Origin: Ornithodoros turicata
Lineage: Eukaryota > Arthropoda > Arachnida > Ixodida > Argasidae
Direction of reading: 5' to 3'
Length of the DNA stretch: 64,000 nt
Assembly: GCF_037126465.1 (NCBI RefSeq)
Contig: NC_088201.1
Location: forward strand, 228,972,016 to 229,036,015
Shown here one piece after another: positions 40,720 to 52,165 of this stretch. The notes below the pieces were generated by a model, which worked only from the letters and a program-made list of their open reading frames with translations, did no database searches and was not told the DNA's origin. The position numbers were made by a program, and so were the translations under genes. Every line of letters starts with the position of its first letter. Positions within the stretch are counted from its first letter, which is position 1.

Positions 40720-42890
40720 GGAAAAGAAAACGATTAATATTTTATAGACAACTTATGAAAGAGCGAACTACGTGTAACACATCTGTCGCATTAGCACTGT
40801 TCAATGGTGCTTAGAACCAGTGGCCATCCCACAGTCGTATTCCTATATTAAATAGGTCCCAGGCACCATGCTATAACGTGATCGATTACTGTCGCTACCC
40901 TGGAACTAGCGATGCTATTGAGGTCCACGCTGACATTATTCTTCTATAATTGTTGTATTGTAGCATGCGAGTACTAGTCGAAGGGTGCCAGCAACCGGTC
41001 TGGTATTTGGAAATATGGTCTCCACAATTGTTTTCCGTAAATACGGACGATGTTGTCACCAGATGGCCGGGAAGCAAACACATATTGCGTCTAATGGGGT
41101 AATACGGACGGGATATGGGCGGCAACCGTACAATATTGACTTAAAGTGGGCAATGTGGGCTTCATATAACTGTCGGACAAATAATATTGGCTAGAGACTT
41201 GCACGTAGACGCCAGCCAAACAATATCCTACAGTTGGTCCATGTGGATCCCAGAATGTCCTTATATGAATAGATGGGACACCACTACTGACAAAATAATT
41301 TTGCAATGCACAATGGTCCATGAGAGGTCGAGTATCACCATGCCTGCTTTCCGCTCAGGTACGGCCACTGCCTTTTGGATATTGTATGAATTACACCAGC
41401 ATTGACATGCCGTCTATCCAGTATTTGTCCAGCCACGCCAATACTGGTCCCAGACTGTCCAAATGTTGGTAACATCCGCCCAGTTGTACAAATTAAGCAT
41501 TTCCCTACAGAAGGCACAAAGATTGACAAACCCTCATGTTGACACACCCCGTATTGCCACTGCAGCTTCACAATGGTAGGGAAAGCATTTCTGCGCGCTT
41601 CGGTACGGAATAGGTTGTCGCAATATGGGTGACATATCGAATAAGAGACTGAATACCGGGTACGAATGAATGCCAGATGTATTCTTGCAAACAATTTCTC
41701 ATCTCCCTCGTCTTGCTCACCCCTGCACTGTGCTCTTGTGTGTGTGTTCAGTATATATTCTAAGAGGGTGACGAGTGAAAACCCATCTCAAAAACCGATT
41801 GCGCAACTCGTTGCGTGGAAGCAAACATTGAGTACGACCTACTATCATGCAACTGGTATCTCTCTGAAAGACTCATCCTCCAAACCCGCTTGCAAGGACT
41901 TCGGTACCCCAACGTCACTTCAGCCACTCTGCTCGGTCCGGTGCTGCACAACCAGAGGACGGTTACGGCTACCCTCTTCAGCTTTCTTCCTGCCACTGGC
42001 TTCTGAACCAGCCCCTTTGGCCTCCTTTTGTGTCAGCGTGTCTTTGTGTGTCTTCTTTCTCTCATTTTTAATTTCCCTTTTCTCCTTGTTCTGTTTCAAC
42101 GAATGGCAAGTCCGCCTGTGCCGCACTAACCTTTCCTTCCTTTCGTTTTTTTTTTTAAATAAAGATATCCCCCGCCGAACCCTGGTGAACAGTTTAATGG
42201 CCAACAATAAAACAAGCATCTGTAGTGATGCCCACTGTGGAACCCCACACATTTTGTGCCGAGCCTTTTGGCGTTCTTATTCAGGCTTTTCTGCGTCTTT
42301 GTTTCCTTTCCTTTCCACTTTTGTTCAGCACGATATATTCGGGTCGGAACGTCGTAATTCAGTTCGTAGGTCGGTCAACAACGCAGCTAACCTCACAAAA
42401 CCATAATGGGGTAGGGCACGTGAGTGCCACTGTAGAGGCTGACGGTACCGTACCCGCTTTGAAACAGGTGACTGAATTACCTAGGCACACGTCTGTATAT
42501 CCGCACGGTCCCGTTCGCTGCTCCCCTGTCACTCGGAGGAAGGAATATGCCGGAATGCGTTCCGTAAACTTTTATCCAACACTGTACCACGACAGATTAT
42601 GGGACAGCAATGTAATGCCAAGATTGAGCTGTTGCCTGGGCAATGTGGGAGTTATATTACCAATACTGGAGCTGAGTATGGGCTTGCAATAATAGCCAGT
42701 AGTAAACAACAGGCAGTAGCGCACGTACACTTTGCATCCTTCACAGCGGGCAAGGCATTACGAATGCATCTTATATGCAGCCTGAAACGTAACTTTGTTG
42801 TTACAAAGCGCATGCCAGCAAACTCACGGCACGAAACGCATAGACAGTTTTGTTTTTATATTTCCGTTTTATTGTACCTTTAGCAAGGAG
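40720..42890. other. upstream repeat-rich region of copy A
   Basis: No supported gene. It is full of short inverted words such as CCAATACTGG and CAATATTG, and matches copy B in blocks. A long open stretch at 41,666-42,406 is low-complexity and is not kept open in copy B, so it is not annotated. Confidence 0.5.
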
Positions 42891-45800
42891 CCCGTTAATT
42901 CGTTTTTGCATTCATAATAATAATGTGATGAGTTTTGGAAGGATACCAGCACACGTGACCAGGATTCAAGTAAGGGTGGCTGTCTTCACCCCTAGCAAGC
43001 CTTTCACTTAATAACACGCGAAGCATTCGAATCACATGGGTGATACTCCCGGCATTGCAGTAATTCAAGAAGGACACCCAACATGTAGTCACACTTGAAA
43101 TATTTCAAAGGACTACTACTAAAACGCCCAGCGCCTGTGATTTAGCTTTCCACTTCTCTGTGAATGATGCGTCTCCTCTTCCACAGAATGGATAAGGGAA
43201 CAGAGATGGTACGCAGTCTGTCTTTCTCAGGGAAGCTAGTTCTGCGAATACAGAACAGTAACATGGAACGTCATTGTCTGCAAAACATACCACGTAACAG
43301 CGAGTCCTTTGTTGCAAGGACGCTTCCCATTACTCGTGTGTGTATGCGTCCTTTCACAGAGGCAGCTTTCTTCCCGAATTTTAGATATTAGGTAAGGTGC
43401 ACAAAATGAATCACTATAGGAACACTTTCCTAACATGTCGCGAAATAATAGTAATAAATAGTGGCTAAAAGAGCAGACGGTGGATGAACAATGAACAGAT
43501 TCATTTCATCAATCGGAACACAAGAGAATTCCATCGGCGAGAGCGCTATGAATCCACCATTTCAACGCATGAGGACGTAAGCCAACTTACCGTTGTCTTA
43601 GGCATCCACCACGTTTCGTAAGATGCACACGCCGACGTACAGACACTCAACAAACGCAACTTTCTCTTCGCAGATCCACGTACCACCAACTGCGTTTCAA
43701 AGTGTGGAGAGAGAGTGTTCATGCGCGAAACGAAGCGATGAGGCCACGGCCGTACCCTCTACGCGGAGGAAAATAGCTCCTGGTCTCTATTGGCTACGGC
43801 TACAGGGGCACGACGCTGGACGTCGCGCCCGAATTCTGCCCATCTGTGGCACTGCTGCCGGTGTCGCCGAAAAAGTCGTTCTGTGCGCTGAGTTTGTTCC
43901 CAGGGAAACGTGGACAGCATGGACAGCTTTTTAAAATACGAATGGAAGATCAATTCTGGTTTTCCTTTTTCTTAGAACCGCCTCTTGCGTACGCAAGCTG
44001 TACGTCATCTGACGGTGACGGTGTATTTCTTCTTTTTTGTCTTCTTTGTGTGTTCTTGCATGTGTCGTTGTAATCTCGGAGTGCGCACTTCAGTTACGCA
44101 TCCCTGGCAATGGAGCGAGTAGCGCCTTTAATGACCGCTGAAAGTTACAGCTTAGTCTTTTCTTGTTTCATATTGTATTTAATCACGCGGGCAACATATC
44201 CCTCAGATTGAGGGAAGGGAAGAGAAAAAATAGAAACAAAAACAACAGCACAAGACAGAACCAGCAATGAAGATGTTAGTATAGATAGGTAACATGAAAA
44301 TACCAGGTAGGGGAAGAGGAATGCAGCTTTGCCGTCTTTGAAGAAGCGAATTTGACGTCTCATATCTGATTATCTGGTATCTGGTTATCTGATAACTGGT
44401 TAGCGCGGAGTAAAAGTAAAACAAAGCAGAGAGGAGACCGTCGTGGACGGAAATATTGCGTTACGTCTTTAATATTATTACGTGTGTATGTGCGTGAAAG
44501 AGAGAGAGAGGATGAGAAAGTGTGAGTGTGCAGTGGCGTCAAAAATATTTTTCCACTGGAGGAGCGAAAAAAAAAAGTGCTACCGTAAACATCATCATCA
44601 TCATTATAATCACCACTTATTTTCCTTGGGGGTTCATGCTGGCGTTATACAGGGTTGCTACCCGAACTGTAAACGTGCTCAAGGCGAATGACATGTGCAT
44701 ATTTGTACAGCAGACCTAAAATAACATTGCAGAAGTATTGTAATTAAATAGCGCTTGGTGGTGGTGGGGTAGTTGGTATGAGTTCAGGGCGTTCGACTTT
44801 TTTTGTTACTTCTGCGCAGTGCCTAGAACTCTATGACAAGTAATGTGTAAGGAACTTCGGGAATCGTCGTCGCGGCATGTACGTGTGCCGGGACTGGAAG
44901 CATACATCGTCTGATTCGCAAGCCTTCTGCGAAGAAACCAGACATTCCTGGGTCGGTCTGGAGCTCAGCAAGAATGTGTCACGCTATCGTTATCACTCCA
45001 GGCGCCTCAATAAGAAAAGCCGGGTAAATGACCACGGCGGGTAATTTTGGACATCGGTAACGTTGGAAAGTGAGGAGCCAGCAATCAGGTTAACAGCTAG
45101 AATATTTTGCTATGACAGGCGAACATATACATAATATGAAGACAACAAAGAAACTGCGCCACATCTCTCCAACCAGAGATGAGGCCTTCTCCGATGTCTA
45201 TGGCGTTTGATAATCCTGTAACGCTGCTGCAGGCGACAACTTGAATGCGCTCGCCGACGAACTCGACGCTGCCGCTGCCGACACATGAACACAACACCGG
45301 TGCGATGTTCCGTCTCAGTCCATCGCACTTGTCGTACTTCAGGTCTCACACGCGAGCTCGAAGTGGGTAGCTTGGCCACAACCGACTGAAATCTGTGGCT
45401 GCGCCTCGCCAACCACCCCTATGACGACCTTGAACCAGGTGGTTTCTTTGTATCCTTATTTCCTCCAGATGTCTGGTGTCTTGCGTGCCTTTCGCGATTC
45501 GCGTTTGCGCCTCTGTACCCCCCCACACACACACCCCGTGGATTGAGTCTGGTAATGCTCGCGCCTCCCGGCGCACACTTTCGGACTCATTTATCCCACT
45601 TTGAAACTTCGACGGTGCACTTCGTACCACAAACCTTGCCATGGTCAACTCCAGAACCCTGTGAACCTGACACCATTGGTATGTAGCTCTTCTCAAACGG
45701 TCTCCGCACACAGTGACAGTGGTAGGCTTTCTGTTTATTGCACTCTAAATTTATGGCCGCCAAAAGAACACATGCACGGGCCATTCCGTTAGACCGTAGA

Positions 45801-46672
45801 AGATAAGGACGCCGGGCTGACACTGGGGGAGCACGGTTCCCCCATTCGTAAATGAGAGGGAGCCCTCGCGCTCCCTGCTCCCCCAGTTCTGGCGCCCCTC
45901 TGGGTGTGTGTCTGTAATCGAAAGGTTTAAGTAAGCCAGTGGGGGGAGGGAACGGGTAAGACTGGTTACATTATCAAGCACGACGCCATAACTATATGGA
46001 CAGATCCCTAATGCAACCTGGGGCGTGAGAACGTATGAGGAGTGTCATCTTTGCAATGCAATTAAGAGTTTTAGCCTCACTGAAGAGAGGATCCGAACAG
46101 TTGTGTAAATGTAAGGACAGTTCAGTGGTTGGTGAATTATTGGAAACATCGTTTTTGTGCTCTCTGAAGCTCTCGTTAATGCATCCTTTAGTTCCGTCAA
46201 TGTTGAAAGCACAACATTTTAATGAAATGGAGGAAACAACGCGTTTGGAAGAGTTCACAAAAGTATATTTGTGGTTTAGCGTCCAACCGTTTCCAGTAGA
46301 GGGCCGCATAAATGGAGTTCGTACTTTCTTTAGCTGTCGTGTATGCTATACGTACACCGTGAGCAGCAACCAGCTTTCGGGTGAGTGGGAAATACCGTGA
46401 AAAAAAGGAAAATGACAGGACTCCTGTTGGTTGGTAAGGCACATCGTCGCGCAATGGTTTAGAATATATCAGAAGGTCTCACAAGCGTTTTCTGGCTAAA
46501 TTTGTTTTTCTATCCAATACGTAGTAGACGCCAGAGCTGCTGATGAAGCGCGATAGAATACTGTGTACACGCGACTCTTGCATAGCAGCGGCCACGACCA
46601 ATTTTATACTTCAGTTTTTCATAGATTTGGGATGAGAACTTCGGCGATGGAGGAGAGGTTTTCGCGTCACCT
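42891..46672. other. non-coding, unique-looking region
   Basis: No coding region I can support on either strand. Simple repeats include (GT)n/(GA)n near 44,480-44,525 and (ATC)n near 44,590-44,605. GC-rich segments at 43,690-43,900 and 45,240-45,560 contain open frames but no recognisable protein features. Confidence 0.4.
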
Positions 46673-46675
46673 GTC

Positions 46676-46864
46676 CATATTCCTAACAGAGTCCTTACTT
46701 TAAGAAGAACGTTATGTCCGGTAATCTTAAGGAATTATTAGAAAGGGTCCCTGTAGTGAAAACCAACTCAGATGTGCTGCAGAGTTTTCACCTCTTTCTA
46801 AATATTCCTTAGGTATCCTAGGCATAACTTTTGTTTATTAAGTAAGGACTCTTTTAGGAATATG
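46676..46864. mobile_element. hairpin MITE about 190 bp
   Basis: CATATTCCTAACAGAGTCCT, continuing TACTTTAA, on the left is mirrored by TTAAGTAAGGACTCTTTTAGGAATATG on the right. No coding content. The target duplication is unclear. Confidence 0.65.
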
Positions 46865-46865
46865 G

Positions 46866-47194
46866 GCGGCAAAACCAAAAAGCATGTTCCCCATCGCCAG
46901 AGACGTCACCCCAAATCAACCAAAAGTGAAATTTTAAAATTGGTCTCGTCCGCTGCCATGCGAAAATCGTGTATTCACAGGACTTCTCTCGCCATACACT
47001 GCAGCCCTCGCGTCTACTAGATGTTGGCTAAAAAACAGATTCAATAAGAAAATATCTGTGAGACCTCCATACGCTGTTCGATCGCGCGACAAAAAGCCCT
47101 ACCAACTGCCTTCCCTGTCATAATTCCTTCTTTTTCGTGGCCTTTCCCCATTTACTAGGAAAACAGGCTGCTGTTTACCGTGTTCGTGTGGCAT
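46866..47194. other. spacer before LINE copy B
   Basis: Nothing recognisable. Confidence 0.4.
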
Positions 47195-47198
47195 ACAC

Positions 47199-48650
47199 GA
47201 TACCTAACCACTCTGAAATCGAACTCAGTCTATACGTCCCTCTACTTCAAACGGTGGCGCCCTTAACCACAAATATCATCTTGGAAATGCTCCTAAAGCG
47301 TTGAATTGTATTCATTTGTATCTTCGTTCTGACGTCATTTCCTCCTCACTCTCAGTAACTATAAAACTGTCTATTGAGTTGGCGGCTAACTTCGGTCTTA
47401 CCTCGCTACAGTGTATTTTCTTGTCTGTGTTACAGTCCCTCTCCAGTCCTAGAGATTGCCCAGCTGGTCCTGTTGTCATGGATGTACGTATGGGATACCC
47501 GTACATCTGGCGAAGTCGTCAAACCGAGCAAGATTGGCGCATTTCATCGGGCCTACATGCCGCGCTCGTTTCTGTTCATTGTACCAACATCAACAGCATC
47601 AGTGACGCCTAGTCGGCCTTCGAAAACTTGCATCCACACCTCTTTCGACTGTTGACACCGTGGCACCAGCATGAAACAGCACGCTAACCAAGCCGCCTCA
47701 GGTGAGAAACAATCTGTCACTTTATATGCCCGCAAGTGTGTCTTGTGGTGCTACCGAGCCAAGGTCTGTGCATTATCTGTACTTCTGTCATATCCGTACT
47801 TGGGAATGTAACGACGTGGTATCGTTGTTGCTGTTGCGTAGCGGTGATGTAGAAAGTAATCCGGGTCCCCGAGACTCTAAAATTCATAGGCCAATCATAC
47901 ACAGTAATACAGATGTTCCTGGCGAGATAGCGTTGTGCTAACTGCCCTCGAAAACGGGCAATCTACCTTGGAATCCCTTACCGTTAACGAGGCGTCAATC
48001 ACTTCAGAACACAAGGCGCTCAGAGATACTCAAGTCGATGCGCAAGAACCTATACAGACATTGTCGCACAAAAAAACTACGATTAAAGACGACGTTGTTT
48101 CATTACACCAGCTGTCGAAGGACGTGTCTGAAGTTAAGCGGTCTGCTTCATCCATTTGCGCTGATGTGAGCGGCGTAACGTCTCGTTTAAACGACCTTCA
48201 AAGCGAATCACGCAGAACCTATACCTTGTCTTTTACGGCTTCATCCAGAGCCGTAGCGACGGGGGCAGCCGCCCCGGCGCCCTCGCCAGAGAGGGCGCTG
48301 AACGGTAGGCCCCCGCAGGTTAGTTGGATAGTATAAAGTGCGACGGCTCTGGCTTCATCTAATCTGTGTCATGTGTCGGAGTCCTGGGCCGATTTAGAAA
48401 TGGTTTACACAGAAATTTGACGCACGTTCCCACCATCTTTCTGTCACCATTGGTCCTGAGGCCCTATACAGCGGGCCCATCCCCTCGGGTATGTCAAGTC
48501 CGGTAGAGCACGACCGATTATAGTCAAGTCAAGTTCGACTCCTTTAAAGAAAGCGAATGCGTCCTTTCAGCGTGTCCTGACTTTAAGGACATGCATGTCG
48601 AACTGCTCGACTACGCACACTCCTTCAACTCTCTTTTTAAACTGCGTTTC
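47199..48650 (+). mobile_element. LINE copy B: 5' region and ORF1
   Basis: This is the sibling of 31,393-32,845. Both copies begin at the same CACGATAC boundary, which suggests a true element 5' end or a duplicated block. The body continues past ORF1 into decayed sequence (48,340-48,650). No reverse transcriptase motifs remain in either copy. Confidence 0.75.
47702..48336 (+). pseudogene. LINE ORF1 protein with N-terminal 2A-like peptide and coiled coil
   Basis: The first frame (47,702-47,941) contains SLLLLRSGDVESNPGP at 47,822-47,869, a match to the 2A consensus D-(V/I)-E-x-N-P-G-P with the usual hydrophobic lead-in. A second frame (from about 47,920 to 48,336) gives a heptad-rich, Ser/Asp/Lys coiled coil (for example LHQLSKDVSEVKRSASSI), as in ORF1 of several LINE clades. 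A single-base deletion near 47,925 relative to copy A separates the frames. The real start is probably near 47,702 (ATG is uncertain because the upstream frame is short). 2A-like sequences are known at the start of ORFs in some CR1, L2 and RTE-type LINEs. Confidence 0.75.
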
Positions 48651-48885
48651 TTTCTTTAATTCCGCGTAAACGCCGCGAAGCAACTGTGGCTATGAGCGGC
48701 CTACAGACGTGGACAGATGGAGAGAGTACAGCAGGAAGGAGTGGGAGACAGGGGGGTCAATATGCGTCCTGGGCCTACTTGGGGCACAGCACAGCCGGTG
48801 ACAGGATTCGAACCCGTGTTACCGCCCAGTTTCGGCGTGGAAGGCGATCATCCTAACCGATATGCCACGGCAGCTGGTAAAAACT
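48650..48885 (-). repeat. tRNA-derived SINE, minus strand
   Basis: The same family and same junction with the LINE as at 32,845-33,140. B-box complement GGATTCGAACC at 48,803-48,813. Confidence 0.65.
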
Positions 48886-49022
48886 GCGTTTCGACAAGTT
48901 GTACGTTGACAATCGGTGCTACGTGTACAACGCCTGTAAAGGGGTTGTGTCACTGAAACTCAGAGATAACTAGGCCCGAAGCATTATTCACCCAGTGTAT
49001 CCAGTAACCTTGCTGTCTCGCA

Positions 49023-49150
49023 GTGATAGCCACTAACTACTTCTACGGTAGTTTAACTATAACTACTAACTACATCGCGATGGAGTAGTTTAACTAGTAG
49101 TTCAACTACTTTTCAGGGGAGGTAGTTACTTCTCTAACTACTGCAATGTA
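49023..49150. repeat. ACTAACTACT-type word repeats
   Basis: Direct and inverted AACTACT/AGTAGTT words are concentrated here, similar in style to 11,860-12,060. Probably transposon end sequence. Confidence 0.5.
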
Positions 49151-49544
49151 TTTTAGTTTTCATTGTATTTTTATTGTATTTTTTCATCGTGCTACTCTAC
49201 TACAAGTATGTTCCAACACGCCCAACGTCTCACCTTGTTAACACTATGCATCCCACCTTTTTGGTGTGCAACGACCCTTTTTTTTTAACTTTGCTCATTT
49301 TTCATGAAACACCCTGTATATACTCGTCGGACGAGTAGGATGCGACACTTCAATCATTGCTACAGGAGAAATCACCTATCTACGTTCCCTAACATATTAA
49401 TCGCATTACAATAACGCGTTTGCCTTGTGGATCCAGTTGGCTCGTCCCTAATTCGTCGAGACACGCAATGTTATCATCCTCGCTGATCACGAAAATGGCG
49501 AAACGAATCGTTATAGAAGAACAGACGACAATAAGTTCTATTTT

Positions 49545-49905
49545 TTTTAATTCCGTGTTAACGCCGCGAAGAAACAATGGCTGTGAGCGGTGTACAGACG
49601 TGAACAGAGAAGAACAGGAGGGAGAGGGGGTTTCGTACCCAAGCATATTGCCCCAATAAAGGGCCGTCACTGCCAATGTTCAGCCGATGTTAGGTCAAGA
49701 AGTTTTGCTGCTGGTTGGTATGCGCTGTAGGTGGACTTTAGCTGGAACTGCACCGACATTCGTCTCAAAAGCATGCAGGAAAAACCTCAGACAGCACAGC
49801 CCGTGTCGAGATTCGAACACCCCCATCACCACGACGTCTCGAGGTGGAACGCGCGATCTTAATATCGTATACGCTGCGCGAGCTGGTAATACATTAAGTG
49901 CTTAT
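49545..49905 (-). repeat. tRNA-derived SINE, diverged copy
   Basis: It shares GTTAACGCCGCGAAG(A/C)AAC and GTGAGCGGTGTACAGACGTG with the two other copies and carries a weakened B-box complement (AGATTCGAACA, 49,809-49,819). Confidence 0.55.
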
Positions 49906-51710
49906 GAATGAAACTTGGTGACTGATGTTAATTAATTGCACGTTATTTCGTTCGGGAAGTAATTTCACCGCGCTTCTTCCATAGGACGTGTCATTTTGAC
50001 ATATTTATAGCGCTGCTAAGTAATATCTACACGCCTTATTTCGTACTCGAGCGTATCGCGGCGGGGATTCTGGGAAATTATTCAGAGAATATGTCATTTC
50101 CATTCCACAACCGCAGCGCCTCACTAGAGTGTGAGTGACGGACGTCCCAGATCGAGTAGCCGCCGACGGAGGAGACTTTCCTGAACCGTGAGATTGGAAG
50201 TCGTCCTGCCCACCAGGATTCAGTGTTGCACTAATTGCTTTCTTCTGAATATGTGTTCCAGGTCTTGTAATCACAATGGAAAAAGTTTCAATCCGTCGGA
50301 AGAGAATGGGGCATCAGGCTACGAGGTACTGTGCACCCGCCTCATGTACAGAGATCGAGCGGGGCGTCTGCGGTACCGTGACATTACGCAAATTCTTACA
50401 AGATTGCCATCTTAATTTGTACGAAGCATGACACTTGTTTTCGAGTATTACTCGTAACGTTCACCGTGAGTGTCAGTTGAGTAGACATGTCGGAGGAGGA
50501 CTAACCCCCCCTTCCCCCCCAATGGATAGTTCCGCAGAGGAGCTTAGGCCCGCAAACCCCCACGCGGTCTGCGCCTACGCTTGCAGTCCTAACTTCCACT
50601 CCTACTACTTCGACCTGCTTAGTCATTCCATGCTCCTGCTGTCGTGTATCTCCATTGCATACGTCATCTTGTTGCCTCAGTTTGCTTTCTTGGGATGCGT
50701 AGATAGGGCCTGGTTCCATTTCAAAGTCATCCGATAGGCCTAGCAACTGGCAAATACGGCATCGGTGCAACTGGCAACAAAGACAAAGACGGAGGATCAG
50801 TTTAGTCCCCAGAACAGAAAAAAAAAATATCCAACAGAAGGGGACTTTGAAAGGACACCGTTTCTTCTCCGATTAGCTATAAGCTCTTATAAAAAAGGTA
50901 GAATTTCCTACCCGAGCTGGTAGAACGACAGTACTTCTACCATTTCCGACCAATTCATGCGCGCATTCTCCTCAGCGGGTATAAGTGGCACCTTCCCTTT
51001 CTCTTGCTCCCCTCTCTCGCGTTTCTTCTAAGGGGGAAAAACGTAGCACCCCCAACACCTAACTTGTAGGACGACAGTTTCTACTCTGTAGTTTGTTTCT
51101 GCTATGCAGTTATACCTAAAAGGTAACATTGGCCCATACTGAGGAACCCCCGAGACGAGAGACTCGAAAAAAAAAAAAAGACAAAAAAAAAAAAACAAGG
51201 AGACGAACACAACGAAGTTTCAATCCTTTTAAGTCAGAAGGTGTTCCTCGCCTCGGGTTTCTTAAGTGTGCATCTACGTCACCAGCTCGATTGCTTCCTA
51301 GCAATGCTATCAGGTAAAATTGGTTTGAGTAGAAATGTGGCTGCAATACAGCGCTAGCGAAATGGGTAAAAAATGTTAGCTTTTTTTCATAGTGTACCTC
51401 TTACCTGGTGCTCACGCACGCTAAAAGAGTTTGGCGGTATACTTGGTGGAAGTTTTGCAGAGTCGTTCTCCTCGGGGACATTGTCAGATGCATGCAAGAG
51501 TATATAGCAGTGTTTTTCGGACTTTGCGGAACTCCTTTAATATGGGTATCAGATTTATCGCCACTCTCCGCTATATCTATCGCATTGTTCGGGTTCTATT
51601 CGTGAGACGCTTCGATAGACACTAGGCTCATTTCATCGTCGCTCGGCGGAGCTATCACTGGCAAACATAGCACCGACGCAATCAGCAACAAGAAGAGCAC
51701 ATGTTCCTTC
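49906..51710. other. copy B upstream part, non-coding
   Basis: It matches 34,900-38,100 in blocks. No gene is seen. Poly-A runs occur at 50,816-50,828 and 51,169-51,196. Confidence 0.5.
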
Positions 51711-51714
51711 CTTG

Positions 51715-51720
51715 TTTATT
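51715..51720 (-). terminator. poly(A) signal for LRR gene B
   Basis: TTTATT (AATAAA on the minus strand) 446 bases after the stop codon, conserved with 38,123-38,128. Confidence 0.55.
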
Positions 51721-52165
51721 GATTATCATTTGCAAAGTAGAGAAACATACAACAGAAGCGGCCTGAGATACAGCACCGTTGCTCTCCCCATTACATACAT
51801 TTTGACCATCGTGTAGGCCTACCATAGTACACAGTTCAAGAGGAACAGGATTAGCACTCCAGAAACAAGAAGCTAATAAAGAAGGTTGAAATGCTATTGG
51901 CGATTCAACAAACAATGCGTATATGCGTGTTTATGTATTGCTCACACATGCCGAAAGCGTTCGAGGTATATTTCCGACGAAGAGAAAGGAACACCTGCTA
52001 CCAAGGTTTTGATAACTAGCCTCACTCTTCAAGGGTGCCTCGCTCGACCTGTAAAGTAGAACGCGAAAAAAAAGAAGAAGAAGAAGATTACATATCGGGT
52101 TAGTGTGGCGCAGGTCGTAAAGACAATCTTGACTTAAGACGTCCATCGTAGAGCTACAGAGGGGA

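Larger units (their letters stand above)
36490..42890. repeat. segmental duplication, copy A
   Basis: It aligns colinearly with 50,110 to the end of the window, including the LRR gene and its 5' and 3' flanks. Matching edges include CACTAGAGTGTGAGTGACG at 36,494 and 50,125 and AGCAAGGAGCCCGTTAATTC at 42,882 and 63,970. Insertions unique to one copy explain the length difference. Confidence 0.85.

Noticed and set aside
41666..42406. 246-codon open frame, plus strand
   Set aside because: Low-complexity (Ser/Phe/Leu from pyrimidine runs), lies in repeat-rich DNA and is not kept open in the paralogous copy at 61,350-62,600.
45110..45711. overlapping minus-strand frames of 100-121 codons
   Set aside because: Arg/Ser-rich composition from GC-rich sequence, no motifs, several overlapping frames equally open.
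31387..47205. empty Polinton target site at 47,195
   Set aside because: Both LINE copies begin at the same CACGATAC boundary, so the coincidence can be the element's 5' end and not a pre-insertion site. The left Polinton flank has no match near 47,190.
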